Assembly (NCBI RefSeq): GCF_023278565.1
Contig: NC_064677.1
Location: 6,820,001-6,884,000, forward strand
DNA length: 64,000 nt
DNA from: Colletotrichum lupini
Lineage: Eukaryota > Ascomycota > Sordariomycetes > Glomerellales > Glomerellaceae
Direction of reading: 5' to 3'
Shown here: positions 48,301 through 60,438 of the stretch, in pieces
How the letters are laid out: each line of letters opens with the position of its first letter
Numbering within the stretch: position 1 is the first letter of the stretch
The notes under the pieces: model-generated
The model's database searches: none
The model's input: the letters and a program-made list of their open reading frames with translations, nothing else
Told to the model about the DNA's origin: nothing
Program-made: the position numbers and the translations under genes

Positions 48301-50541
48301 CTTGAGCAATGCCTCTTCGACAGTTTTCTGCTTCAAATCAGGTTCGCCATCGGCCATTTCGCGAATCCACGCAGCGATTCCACTGAGAGCCCAGGGTTCA
48401 GAGCACCTCCTGATATCGCCAGAAGTAAGCTTGGATGGCACAAACTTTCTCTTACGGCCGCTAGGTAGCGTAATCATGTCATATGTCATTGATGACGGGG
48501 TATTCGACTCGTAGCCATCATATGGTAGGCCTTGTTGTGCCGCAAGTTGTTGTTGCTGAGTCTGGTAGCGGGCCATCTTCCTCCTCTCCTCTGCAGCATC
48601 TGTTCGTGATCGAACAGGGGCTTGTACTTGAGGCGTGTGGCTGTGGCTCGATAGGGAAATAGATCGCTCTGGGAATGGAGAATTGAGTCCGGTAGAGCCT
48701 CCTCCATAGTAGTCTGAACCGCCATCGTGCAGTGTCCGCGAGTCGGTGCTGAGCGAGTGGGAATGGTAGCTGCGAGTTGTCGGGTGAACTGAGAGTAGAG
48801 AGCTTGTATCGCTACCCGGACCTGGGGGAAGTGCCGGAAGCGGTCTGTTGGAAAGTCCTGGGTGGTAGTAGAGATCGGGATAGTCCTCCTTGTACGGCGA
48901 CTCGCTGCCGCTCTGCTTCGAGTGCAGAGATACGTGTTCATCGCCATCATCGAAGCTTAGCCGGTGAGCGGATGGTGCCTGTAGACCGCCAGTGCCGCCG
49001 TAGTCGACTTCGGCATCTCGGAAAGCAGGAGCCCGTTCGTAGGCCTCGTGAGAAACATCGTAGTCGTTAGGGTTGGGCAGTGGCCTTGATCCGTCCTGAC
49101 CTGGGGTTGGGACAACTTCGCTGCCGTACGCCAGATTGCCAGCATATCCACCAGCGAGCGCACCCAAGTCCATCCCGCCATAGTCGGTATCATCGCTCTG
49201 TTCTTCGGGTGGTGGTGGAAGAGGGTTCATGTTGACTGGCTCAGGGAAAGCAAATGGCACACTGCTGAATCTCTTGTCGTCCAGCTCCGCCTGCTGCATC
49301 GCCAACACCCCGGCAGTTCCCTCAGGGTCGTCATCATCGTCATCATAATCGAAAGTGGGAATTGGAGCCCTGTTGGCCGTCGGCGCGCTCGAGGTTGGTG
49401 CCATGCCGGCGGCAGCCAGATCCGAGTTATACCGCCGTAGTCCTTGAAGCTCGTCGTCAGAAAACTGTCCGTTGATGGGCATGGGGCGGTGCCGGCCGCC
49501 TAGCTCAGCCTCGATGTCTTGAAGTAGAGAGTCCTGTAGTTGAGCTTGGTCCTCGTCTGTGGGAGTGATGGCGCTCGGGTCCCAGGTGGGCTCTTCCATC
49601 GGCCGGCTGGGTAGAGGGGCATTGGTAGGGTGTCTTTGCAAGCCGGGGGAGTGCTGCTGTTGAATCTGCGGAGAAGGAATCGGGGATGCTGCCGAGTCAG
49701 ACCTGCTGTAAAAGGAAGAGGGATCGGCGTAGTTTGGGCCGACGGGCATCGACGACTGGATCGGGTAGGGTGTCTGCGAGTTGTCCGAAGCGTAAGAAGC
49801 TGCCGAGCTGTGACCGTTTGTCGGATAGGAGTTGTAGTTGTTGCCGTAGGACTGCGAAAAAGTCGAGTCGTAGGTTGGTGCGGGCGAAGTCGCGGATGGC
49901 GCGGAGGGGAATGTGCCCTGGTATGAGGAGGTAGGCGAGTGGCCGAACCCCTGAGAGGACTGAGGAGCCGTCGGGGAACCGTAGCTTTGGCTGTAGTTGT
50001 TGTAGCCTGAGTATGTCGGTTGACGCTGGGGAGCTGTTGTGCTCGCATAGGCAGCCGGGTTATAGGCCGCCGGCTGGTAGCTAGGTTGTGTTGGAGATGT
50101 GTATGATGTCGGCGAAGCGGCGGATCCATATCGGCTCGGGGGACCGGGGTGATATGGGAGAGATGTCGATGCCGTCGATGGCGTCCGCGCAAAGGCCTGA
50201 GGATTGTAGCTGGAGTGCGAAGAGGTTGGAGGCGAGGAAGCTTGGTACTGGTGTTGGTAACCGGAAAGCGCATTGTTTGTCGAGCCGTAGCTGTGGCGGC
50301 CTCCAGAATGGCTTGACGTTGTCGGGCTTGTCAAAAAGAGTTCGTCTTCGCCTCTCGAGGCGGACTGCTGATGGCCACGAGCTTGCGCCCGGCTCTGATC
50401 GAACATTGCGGCATCATCACCATTGTTGAAACTCGGCCGCCGCCCGAGGTAAGCCGACTGATCTTGCGACTGGTCGGGTGTGGGGTATTGTACTGGGGGG
50501 ATATGGCCATAACGGCGCTGACCGTCGCCGCGGAAAGACAT
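45366..50541 (-). CDS. ROM2: Rho1 guanine-nucleotide exchange factor Rom2
   Basis: Three exons (50541-47110, 47057-46392, 46340-45366) give 1690 aa. Introns are 52 bp (47058-47109) and 51 bp (46341-46391), both phase 0 with GTGAGT/GTAAGT donors. The first 550 or so residues are Ser/Tyr/Pro/Gln-rich and probably disordered, with an acidic DDDDDD run. Then comes a DEP-like domain (about 700-790). The Dbl-homology domain starts near 865 (RQHVLHEIVNSEEYFVNQL) and ends with the helix LQRYSLLLETV near 1025. A split PH domain (about 1075-1290) is interrupted by a Ser/Thr-rich loop. A citron homology (CNH) domain occupies about 1370-1660 (EFLLAYEDCAVYVD, GQYLLLFNGDYVEVRN). This DEP-DH-PH-CNH order is that of fungal Rom1/Rom2, which activate Rho1 at the plasma membrane and feed the cell-wall integrity pathway and glucan synthase. 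I chose the ATG at 50541 (MSFRGDG); an upstream non-ATG extension is unlikely. Confidence 0.94.
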
Positions 50542-53500
50542 ATCGATCGCGCAGAACGAGGACAACGTCGGCGTGACTAGTTGTGAAAATCTGTCCCTGG
50601 GGCAAGCTGCTGCGTCGTCGACCTAAGCAGAATGCCGGGTTGTGCTTGATTGCATCTGTCTGTAGCGAGCTCGATGGGACAGTTGGTCGCTATACGGTGC
50701 GGGTTCGTTGTTCGCGGGTTCGTCTATACATGCGCCAGAGAGAGTGTTGTTGTATGTTGAGCGATGCTGTCGGATGATGGTAAGTTGTACAGTTGTTTGT
50801 CCGGATGGTCGCGGGGTGAGCCTCGCGGGTGGTGCTGTTGTGCGGCGCAGGCGGGCCTGGTAGTAGGACTGACGTCTTTCGGGCTACCCTCTGGGCAGTG
50901 ATGTGCGGCGACGTTAAGTTGGAGAAGGTCGTCGGGCTGATGTAGCCTAGGACTGACAGGCACAAGGCGACCGTCGCGCGGCAAACGGGGGCGTTGAACA
51001 GTCGAAAGGGCGTCAGGTTGTGAAAAGAGCGGTGCGACCTTGAAGACAAATACAAATGCCCAGCGAGAATAAGGGTCGGTTGCTGTCAGAAGGGCTCTCG
51101 GTCAGTTCACTGGGTTGGATGGCGAGGAAGAGGTGAAGCAGTGAAGCAACAAATAACACGGTGCGACACGGTGCGTCTGCCTGGCGGCGAGAGCGAAAAC
51201 CAAGCCACAAGAACGGGGCTGGAGAGTCGTCACAGGAGTCTAGTCGCAAGGTCAGAATCGTCGGGGTTGGCCTGCGGCTGGCGGTGGTGCAGTGCAGGCA
51301 GGGCAGCGTAATCTTGCGAATCCTGAAGTGAATGTCCGAGGCTCTCTCCCAGGATAGTGCTGGTCCTTCTGAGGTCTTTGCTTCCTTTCTTTCCGTCTCT
51401 CGTAACCCCTCTCGCTGTGTCTGTCTTCGTAGACCAGGAAGTCGAGTCGCACGTAGTTCCGCGTTCGTCGTGTGTGCGCTTTTGCCGTCTCCCTCGATGT
51501 CTGACCCCGTGGGAGTATGCGGGGTGGGCGACCGTGTGGGAAATTTCCGTTGACGACCGGCCGACTGTACTCTTTTCCCAAGTCAGACGACGAGGAGCGA
51601 TGATTTCGTGTCGGTCGCTTTCAAGTGTGAGGTATGCAGAAGAAGAGAGACAACATACATCACTCTCTGTGTTCGCTAATAATGAATTGAGGCCCAGGAT
51701 CGGTAAAGGTCAGGTTAAAAGGGTAATAAGGTACCTGGTGAGGAGGAGTTATGGGTGCAGGTATGGGCGCGGCGCTGGGACCAAAATATGAGGCACCAAC
51801 AGGAACAAACTGCCCAGAAAAGGAATTAAGCCAGGTACCTAGCAATCCGTCCGTCATGTGTTGCGAAAAGGGCCCAGGTGAAGAAGAAATTGAAGCTGGG
51901 CCGAGAGAGTCTTGGCTTGGCCGCACCACAATGAACTGGGACGGACAGGATGGGGAAGATGAGCGAGGACGTTGGACTGGATCAATTGGGTGGGAGAGGT
52001 ACCTCCACTGCTAATCAGTGGTGGAAAGGTACTTTGTCCACGAGTAGCTTCCCACGAGCATCGAGGTGTGGGCTGGGCTGGGCTGCCACTGACTTGGCTG
52101 ATACGTCCAATTAAGGTACGAGTACGAATACCTTGCTGTACGTACCGTACTTCTTTCCAGGGCTTCTTCTACCTACCTATGCATCGCTCTTTCCTAAATA
52201 TCTTGGAATGCACTGCACAGTGAGGTACCTCTCTCTCAAACAGAGACGAAGGAAGGGACACTGGAGAAGGCGGCAGGACCGGGGATGAGAATTAAAGGTG
52301 AAGGCGACTCTCAGACACTGAGGACCGTGTGTTTTAGTCGCCGTCTGATGTTCTCAGTCTAACTTCCCATCAACTTTACTTTCGATCCGGTCCCAGATGA
52401 ACACAATGGCCCAGTCTCAAAGTCAATGCTGAAATGGCTCAAGTACGTGTGATTTTCGACTGACCAAATATTACTCCGTATCCCGTACAGAGTACCAACA
52501 GGATGGACAAGCTGGAACAGCACTCGGGGGCTGCGAGCCAATGGCCGACGCTGATCTGTTTCGTTTCCTGCCTTGCGACATTCACCCCTTCTTCACCACC
52601 GAATACCACCTTACCACCTCACCACCACTTTCTCGCCAGTTAAGGCTCGTTTCGCATTCTTTTGGCGTTTGCTGTTGTTTTCACTGCTGACAACCTGCCT
52701 GACAGACGATGAGTACGGAGTACGGGGTGTTGGAGACACAAGGCTTCAGTAACTGATCACTCAGGTCTCTTATAGGTACTCATATGATCCCAGTAGCGGC
52801 CCATCATGTCGGCTCCCCTACATTAACCACCTCCTTCTTTCAGTCTCGTATTTCGACTAACCGCACACTTGGGCTGCACGACGGTTGGATGGCCCTGTCC
52901 AAAACCTGGCCGCACGGAAAATTCCTACAATTCGGGGTCCCTGCCGGGTGGATATTAATCTGCTAGCGAACCCCATTCTCGTATATTCTCCCACAACGTC
53001 CGACAGGGGGAAATGTGTTGCGCGGCCCGCGGGAGATCCAGCTTCATCAGTCGTCGTTTTGGAAACGAAAAAAAAAGCAAATGCTGGTTATGCCCGACCT
53101 ACCCGCAATGCTTTTTTATGTCTCGTCTCTCGATATACTTTTCTGTTCCCCATCACACAGAGATGCGCTCGAACACATTTGGGGAGGGATATGCTATTTG
53201 GAAGTCCGAAATTCGATCTGCTGAAACCCCCCTCGCCGACCCCAGACTGAGGTTTTGCTGGAGTTCCCTTGTGCCCAATACCATACTTCCGCGAGCATGG
53301 CAAGGTGAATGTCAACTATTACACACCACGTGTCCCACCGGGATCGCTGCCGTTGCTGCTAACCCGCGCGTCGCGTATCCTTGGCCTGCCTATCTCCTGG
53401 ATGTCTCACTCAGTTGGCAGCCCCATCATAGTCGGAAACGAGATGCCACTTGGAGCAGTGTCTCTCCCAACAACTTTGCGTGCTCGTATCGTACGCCAGC

Positions 53501-55460
53501 CAGCCGTTCTGTAGTACAGCATGGCGAAGGAACCCCCATACAGCTGGGTTACTCGACTCATTACTACCAAGTACAAAAAGCGACCGTACTGTGTAAGCTC
53601 TGATCCGTAGGGCTGACTGCATCTGGAGAGCGCGGCGCCATGGGATTGGTCTCCGCAGCCGTCAGCATTCCCTAGCCGTCGAATTGCCTATCTTGACTGG
53701 TCGAATGGTTCAGACTCATGCAGGAGGCATGGCGGGCACCCCTTGTGCTTCAAGTTTGTTCCAGTTGGTCACTTTCGCCCGTCTTTGGGACTCTGGCTTC
53801 ATTGCTCGACATATACGACTGCAGCTGGTTCCGAACCAGCCGGTACTGGCTGTTAAGCGGACGTCGCTTTGGGTAATAATACCTGATAGTAAAGCTCCAG
53901 CCATGTGCCGAGGTTGACCACAGGTTCCAGGGATGATGACAGTTGACATACCTATACGGACTCACTCGACGATGTTACAGACGTTCATAATCGCCTGCAA
54001 CACCGGCGGAGCATCGTAGAGCAGAATGTGATTGATGATCATTCAGGTCTGTCAGATTTGAATGTTTCGTATTCGACATTTTTATGATCACCGCGGTGCA
54101 GTCATGATGTCAAAGAAGTTGTCCGCAAGAGATGCCTCGAAACGACCCCGCCAGCTATATGGCCAGAGCTCCATGCTAGCGTTGATGATAACATATAGCG
54201 CATGATGGATAGTGGCTGAAGCTCTCGATGGCACCTAAACTCTATCGACCAAATCTGACTATAAGGTAGTGGCACGGTACCGAGTCGGCCATCAACAAAG
54301 ACCAGTTTCTGGATACTCTCGGCTGCCTCCCGTATCATGACCAAGATGCCGTACTGTGGCTGATTACTTGCGAGTTACAGGCCGGGACCGAATGATGAAG
54401 AGGCTCCGATATCTACGGTATACCTAAGCCACTCCCGGCACTTTCGGACAATGAGGTGCGCTGCGTTGCTGACGGCGCCGCTGACTCTGCAGCAGCCATT
54501 CGCCGAGTTCCCCGCTGTTCAAGCCACAGTTGAAAGGGCTTTCTTGTGACATGTCAATCGTGGCGCTGGCGCGCGCTACCTATATTCAAGAGACGGCAGG
54601 CCGAGCATCGGCCTTCTTCCACCTCATTCTCGACGGCGTGTCCCAAGACGAAACTGGCAGGATCAAGAATACGGCAACAACTTCCATTGTTGATTGCCCG
54701 CAATCGCAGTACCTTTTCCTTCACCATTGCATTGCACCATTCGTTCATTTGTAAGCATCCCGGAGGACTGCGAGACAAGCAGCCAACCAGAAGCTCAACC
54801 CGAATCCACCCGGACCAAGATGACGGCGATGAGATAATGCTGGAGCGGGGCAGCAGCTTCCCCCACCATCCAAGCGCAAGCTGGGCGTGACAGCGTGTGT
54901 GGTGTTGGCCATTCACCGGGATTTGGACCACGGCATAATACCTGCTAGAATCGGAGAGGAGGGGTAAGGTAGATGCCGGACTTTAGGGGAAATTCCAGCG
55001 GGCGAGAAGACGAACAACCCTGCCGTGTTTGCTGCTATCCAGCGCTTCTCTGACGGAAGACAAGGCGAGGCGAGGCGAGCTTCTGTACCTCGGAATTCCG
55101 AATTGTGCCTTTTCCTGCTACCTTAAGGTACCTTACGGAAATATCACGTCTCGTTCCTCATTGGGCGTCCGCAGAGTTCGTGCAAGCCGGCCGTCGGTGC
55201 CCGCCCCTTTCCATTCGCAGTGAGGGATCCATCTTGAGTGAGGTGTTGAGTGTGCGTGTGTGTCTCTTCTCTTCCCCAGTGTTCCCCCGTCTGAGCTGGC
55301 CCGTCTCAGAGACTCCATAAGGTACTTTCCCCTTCTTCCCCTCTTTGCACCTTGAACCTTCATCATTTCCCTTCTCCTCAACATCTGCTGCGTGAACAAC
55401 CACACCCGCAAAACAACAAAACCAATTTCAACCCAAAGTACCACAAAAAAATCATTCAAA
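50542..55460. other. Divergent intergenic region between ROM2 and SOD1
   Basis: A 4.9-kb gap between divergently transcribed genes, so it carries both promoters. The ROM2 side (50542-51700) is rich in TC on the minus strand. TACTCCGTA is at 52472-52480 and TACGGAGTA at 52714-52722. Short CCTTAAGGTACCTTACGG sequence is near 55122 and CT-rich DNA precedes SOD1 (55260-55380). Short open frames are scattered; none is convincing. Confidence 0.5.
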
Positions 55461-56475
55461 ATGGTCAAGGCTGGTAAGTGTCACTCTTTATATATACGGG
55501 AACCAACCTTCCTCGTCGGCCTAGTGCAGAGCCGCAGAGCCGGGGATGGAGGGGTAACGCAGGCCGACCATCCAATTTGCGCTGGATTGAGCGGGTTTTG
55601 GAACGACGTGGGAGAGAGCAAACACCCTGATGGCTCAGCGACGTGCCTTCGACTGGGAACCAGCTTGTCGCTGGCCAATCTTCAAGCTCGATCGACTCCA
55701 TCCTCGTGTTCCTTGCGCCGTCTGCAGTCGATCCGTTTGGTTCGAATTCAGATGGTTCCCGTCGTTCCCGTCGTGGAGAAAGCCAAGGGGAGAAAAGGCT
55801 GTCCTCGAAGGGGGGTAGGAAAGGGGGGGGGGCGCTTTATCAAGATGAGGATGAAGCAGTTCGCTAACCTTGGTTCCCAGTCGCTGTCGTCCGTGGTGAC
55901 TCCAAGGTTACCGGCTCCGTTGTCTTCGAGCAGGAGTCCGAGTCCGCTCCCACCACCATTACCTGGGACATCACCGGTAACGACGCCAACGCCAAGCGTG
56001 GCATGCACATCCACACCTTTGGTGACAACACCAACGGCTGCACCTCCGCCGGCCCTCACTGTAAGTATCCTTAGGAGACGAGTCTGAAGGAACGCCATCA
56101 GTTGGTGGGAAGCAAGGTAAACAAGAGCTGACCACGGAACGCTGCAGTCAACCCTCACAACAAGACTCACGGCGCCCCCGAGGACGCGAACCGCCACGTC
56201 GGTGACCTTGGCAACATCGAGACCGATGGCCAGGGTAACTCCAAGGGCACCGTCACCGACAAGCACGTTAAGCTGATCGGCCCCGAGAGCGTCATCGGCC
56301 GCACCGTCGTTGTCCACGGCGGCACCGACGACCTCGGCAAGGGTGACAACGAGGAGTCCCTCAAGACTGGCAACGCCGGTCCCCGTCCCGCTTGCGGTAT
56401 GTAAAAACCATTGCCTCCTAGAAAAGAGGAAAGAACTAATGATCGATTACAGGTGTCATTGGTATCTCCAACTAA
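55461..56475 (+). CDS. SOD1: Cu/Zn superoxide dismutase
   Basis: Four exons (55461-55473, 55881-56060, 56148-56396, 56453-56475) encode 154 aa, the usual length of the cytosolic enzyme. Introns are 407, 87 and 56 bp. Exon 1 is only 13 nt (MVKA plus one base). The protein carries the copper ligands in MHIHTFGD, the bridging His in [10 protein letters not shown], the zinc ligands in RHVGDLGN and the last copper His in [11 protein letters not shown]. The active-site Arg is in GPRPACG, and the two disulfide Cys residues are in NGCTSAG and PACGVIG. It dismutates superoxide to peroxide and oxygen in cytosol and mitochondrial intermembrane space. There is no signal peptide, so it is not the secreted form. 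Intron 1 is unusually long for this genome and holds a G10 run at 55823-55832. Confidence 0.97.
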
Positions 56476-57777
56476 GCTCTGTGCCCGGATAGCTACTGTC
56501 TTGGGACGGATTGCCATCTAAGGTGGGGGTTGTCAAGCTCTTGATATGCTTCATTTCACAATGCTCGCTGGCTGTATTGAAGGCAGCTGAAAATTGGTAG
56601 TAGAAGCCTTCAACCGTAGTATGGCATCTTCAAAAAGTAATACAAAAAAATCACCGTAAATCGCATCTCTGAATTGGCATGGTGAATAGCATCAAAACTG
56701 AAGCTGAATGCTGAATGTCCAGCGGGAGTTGCGGGGCTGGTCCTTGCACTGTGAGGGGTAGGATATGACGTGAACGCTGCCAATACTGGCATGATGGTGT
56801 CTTTTCCTTAGTAACAGTTGCAACAAGACATCACTCGGACACTTTGAATATCTCAGAGACCAGAATTTCTAAGCAACAATTCGAAGTAGTATAGAGACAC
56901 TGAGAGTCATAGATACTCAGCAATTTGATTCTCATGAATCAACCGTTCAATGCTTGCTTATACGGGACTGAAAGTCAAGTGACGCATTGTTGTTGTTCAA
57001 GGGGGAAGCTGTCCTTAGCAACCAAAACCGCAAGTGCAGCACCTTACATAAGGTAGCTGTAACCCCGCTCTCGCTTAAGGGCTCCCGCCACTGCTACTGG
57101 CCACCGGCGAGCTGCTACCCCTGCCTCCGTGTGGACTGTGGTCCCTGAACTCCTTTCCCCACACTTGCTTGCTCGAGACCGGGCGAAATTGAGGCAAGCT
57201 GTCAAAAAGGCGGTACGACTGTCGAACGTTTGAATCAAACAATCGCCTTTCGCTACTACTCCTTTCCAACACAACTCTCCCCCTCCCTCTCTCCCCCGAT
57301 AACCATCTCTACATCCTCTCTCTCTCCGTTTTCCTTACCAAACCCCTTCTCATTGACCGGTACGTTTTGCTGTTTTTTCCTTCTTCACAATGGCCCCTGG
57401 TTATTTGGACATTGAGCTTTCCTCTGCAGGGAGGGCGGCAAGCTGATGCTTCTACCCGGGGGGAACTGCACCTATCCATGCGCTTCGCAGACAGCCTCAC
57501 CTGAACACAATGGCTTTGTCTTTGATGTAGTTGTGCACTGGCAGTCACAGTCATCTTGGAAAGCTTTATTGTGACTTCAATCGGAGCTGTCAATTGCAGT
57601 TCATGGTTCCTTTACAATGCTTGGAGCTCATTGCTTCAGAATGTCTGAGACGCCAGGCCGGGACGAGACACACAACGGTCACCGCAAATAGCTTGGGATG
57701 GGCAGCATGCTAACCATCTATGGATCTCTATAGTATATCTTCTCAATAGCATCCGGTCACTCCTTGATTCACCCATC
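56476..57777. other. Intergenic/leader between SOD1 and SND1
   Basis: Contains the SOD1 3' flank and the SND1 promoter and leader. A TC-rich tract (57255-57340) is followed by a likely leader intron (57360-57733, listed separately). No coding frame was recognised. Confidence 0.5.
57360..57733 (+). other. Probable 5'-leader intron of SND1
   Basis: The donor GTACGT at 57360 follows a TC-rich putative transcription-start region. A GCTAACC branch site at about 57710 and a CTATAG acceptor ending at 57733 leave a 44-nt leader before the ATG at 57778. Splicing here is inferred from signals only; TCAATAG at 57749 is an alternative acceptor. Confidence 0.5.
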
Positions 57778-60438
57778 ATGTCGAAGCCCTTTTTCGCCAA
57801 GGTCAAGAGCGTGCTTAGCGGCGATACCCTCGTCTTGACCGCTCCCAACAACCCCAGAGCCGAAAAGACCTTTTCCCTCGCATACGTCACGGCTCCTCGC
57901 CTGAACAAGGAAGGCGATGAACCATTCGCTTTCCAGTCAAGAGAATACCTCAGAGAACTTGTCGTTGGCAAGCAGATCCAATGCACAGTAGCTTACACTG
58001 TACCTTCCGGTCGCGAGTTCGGCACTGCCCTGCTCTCCAAGGATGGCCCTTCTCTCCCCGATGAAGCTATCAAGGCCGGATGGCTCAAGGTCAGAGAAGA
58101 GGCTGGCCGCAAGGATGATGATGAGGCTACTACTCAGCGTCTCGACAACTTGCGCCAACTCGAGACCGAAGCCAAGAATGCCGGCAAGGGTCTCTGGTCT
58201 GGCACTGGCGGCAACATTCAAGTCCAGAATGACCTTGGCGGCCCTCAATTCATGAACGAATGGAAGGGAAAGACTGTTGACGGCATTGTCGAGCGTGTTC
58301 TGAGCGGTGACCGTCTTCTTGTGCGACTGCTCCTTTCGGATAAGAAGCACGTGCAGGTCATGACACTCCTTGCTGGAGTCCGTACGCCTACCACCGAGCG
58401 AACGATACAGTCCACCGGCCAGACTCAGGCTGCTGAAGAGTTTGGAAACGAGGCCAAGGCTTTTGTTGAGGAGAGACTGCTCCAGCGCCGCGTAAAGGTT
58501 GATATCGTTGGCGCCAGCGCTCAAGGACAGCTGGTGGCAGCCATCATCCACCCCAACGGCAACAAGAACATTGCCGAGTTCCTCCTTACCGAGGGTCTCG
58601 CCAGATGCAACGACTTCCACTCCACCATGCTCGGCGAGAAGATGGCCAGCCTCCGTGGTGCTGAGAAGACAGCCCAGGGCAAGAAGCTGCGCATCCACCA
58701 GCACCACGTTGCCAAGGCTGACGGCGCCTCCTCCGACATGATTGTCGCAAAGATTATCGGCGCAGACACCATCATTGTTCGCAACAAGGCTGGTGACAAG
58801 GAGCAGAGAGTCAACTTCAGCAGTATCCGCGGCCCTCGCACCAACGAGGCGTCAGAAGCCCCCTACAAGGAAGAGGCTAAGGAATTCCTGCGCAAGAAGA
58901 TTATCGGCAAGCATGTCAAGATTAGCATCGATGGCTCCAAGCCTGCTACCGACGGCTACGAGGCCCGCGAGGTTGCCACAGTCACGGAGAAGGGCAAGAA
59001 CGTTGGTCTCGAGCTGGTTGAGGCTGGTTACGCGACTGTCATCCGTCACCGCAAGGACGACACTGACCGCTCCCCCAACTACGACGAGCTCCTCGCTGCC
59101 CAAGAGAAGGCCAAGGAAGAGAAGAAGGGTATCTGGTCTGGAAAGGCTCCCAAGATTAAGCAATACGCCGATGCTTCCGAGTCTCTGCAAAAAGCCAAGA
59201 TCCAGCTCGGCACTCTGTCGAGGCAAAAGAAGGTGCCCGCTATTGTTGATTTCGTCAAGTCTGGCTCTCGCTTCACCATCCTGATTCCCCGTGAGGGTGT
59301 CAAGCTGACGTTGGTATTGGGTGGCATCCGTGCTCCTCGTGCCCCCGGCCGTGGAGGCGACAACGGTGAGGAGTTTGGCCAGGAGGCTATTGACCTTGCC
59401 AGTCGCCGCTGCAACCAGCGTGACGTTGAGGTCGACATTTACGACATTGACAAGGTTGGAGGTTTCATCGGTGACTTGTACATCAACCGTGAGAACGTCG
59501 CCAAGTTGCTCGTCGAGGAGGGTCTGGCATCTGTGCACCGCTACTCTGCCGAGAAGTCTGGCAACGCCACCGAGCTGCTTGCGGCTGAGAAGAAGGCCAA
59601 GGAGGGCCGCAAGGGACTGTGGCACAGCTGGGACCCGTCTCAGGAGGAGGAAGAGGAGGCTGAGGCCGTCGAGACGACCAATGATACCCCCGAGGCGTAC
59701 GAGAACAAGCCCAAGGATTACCGCGATGTTGTTATTACCAACATTGACGGCAACGGAAAGATCAAGATCCAGGAAATTGGCAAGGGCACTGCTGCTTTGA
59801 CGACCCTCATGAACGACTTCAAGAAGTTCCACCTCAACTCGGCAAACAGCAAGCCTATCGGCGATGCGCCCAAAGCCGGTGACTTCGTCGCCGCCAAGTT
59901 CTCTGCCGACGGAGAATGGTACAGAGGCCGCATTCGCTCCAACGATCGCGCAGCCAAGGTTGCCGAGGTTGTCTACATCGACTACGGCAACACGGAGAAG
60001 CAGCCCTGGTCCAAGCTGAGACCTTTGGATCAGCCTCAATTCACCACACAGAAGCTCAAGGCTCAGGCAATTGACGCCTCGCTTTCATTCCTTCAACTGC
60101 CCACTGCGCCCGAGTACTTCTCGGAATCCATCGGCTTCATTGCTGAGTTGACCGAGGGTAAGGAGTTGGTTGCCAGCTTCGACTTTGTCGACACCAAGGA
60201 GGGCGTCAGCTATATCACCCTCTTTGACTACAACGCGGGCGACAAGAAGCCGGGCCCGAACGACTCGATCAACAAGGAGATCGTCGCCAACGGCCAGGCC
60301 ATGGTGCCCAAGAAGCTCAAGGCGTGGGAGCGCAGCGGCCAACACGCCGCTTACCTGAAGCACCTGAAGGAGGTTGAGGCCAAGGCTAAGGAGGAGCGCC
60401 TCGGCATGTGGGAGTACGGCGATATCACTGAGGACTAA
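57778..60438 (+). CDS. SND1: Tudor staphylococcal nuclease (p100/SND1 homologue)
   Basis: A single 886-aa coding exon. Four staphylococcal-nuclease-like (OB-fold) repeats begin near residues 3 (AKVKSVLSGDTLVL), 161 (GIVERVLSGDRLLVRLL), 319 (IVAKIIGADTIIVRN) and 483 (AIVDFVKSGSRFTILIP), each ending in a G(L/I)W-type motif (GKGLWSG, KKGIWSG, RKGLWHS). A Tudor domain follows at about 695-755 (FVAAKFSADGEWYRGRI, VVYIDYGN), with its aromatic cage residues visible. A partial fifth SN module closes the protein (ERLGMWEYGD). Tudor-SN proteins act in RNA binding, splicing, small-RNA processing, stress granules and transcriptional co-activation. In animals the repeats act as a nuclease on modified dsRNA; whether this fungal protein keeps that activity cannot be read from the sequence. 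Length and domain order match the family. Confidence 0.97.
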   Translation: MSKPFFAKVKSVLSGDTLVLTAPNNPRAEKTFSLAYVTAPRLNKEGDEPFAFQSREYLRELVVGKQIQCTVAYTVPSGREFGTALLSKDGPSLPDEAIKAGWLKVREEAGRKDDDEATTQRLDNLRQLETEAKNAGKGLWSGTGGNIQVQNDLGGPQFMNEWKGKTVDGIVERVLSGDRLLVRLLLSDKKHVQVMTLLAGVRTPTTERTIQSTGQTQAAEEFGNEAKAFVEERLLQRRVKVDIVGASAQGQLVAAIIHPNGNKNIAEFLLTEGLARCNDFHSTMLGEKMASLRGAEKTAQGKKLRIHQHHVAKADGASSDMIVAKIIGADTIIVRNKAGDKEQRVNFSSIRGPRTNEASEAPYKEEAKEFLRKKIIGKHVKISIDGSKPATDGYEAREVATVTEKGKNVGLELVEAGYATVIRHRKDDTDRSPNYDELLAAQEKAKEEKKGIWSGKAPKIKQYADASESLQKAKIQLGTLSRQKKVPAIVDFVKSGSRFTILIPREGVKLTLVLGGIRAPRAPGRGGDNGEEFGQEAIDLASRRCNQRDVEVDIYDIDKVGGFIGDLYINRENVAKLLVEEGLASVHRYSAEKSGNATELLAAEKKAKEGRKGLWHSWDPSQEEEEEAEAVETTNDTPEAYENKPKDYRDVVITNIDGNGKIKIQEIGKGTAALTTLMNDFKKFHLNSANSKPIGDAPKAGDFVAAKFSADGEWYRGRIRSNDRAAKVAEVVYIDYGNTEKQPWSKLRPLDQPQFTTQKLKAQAIDASLSFLQLPTAPEYFSESIGFIAELTEGKELVASFDFVDTKEGVSYITLFDYNAGDKKPGPNDSINKEIVANGQAMVPKKLKAWERSGQHAAYLKHLKEVEAKAKEERLGMWEYGDITED

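Noticed and set aside
58852..60039. A 395-codon minus-strand frame opposite SND1
   Set aside because: It mirrors a strongly codon-biased gene. It has no domain and the plus-strand SND1 frame is certain.
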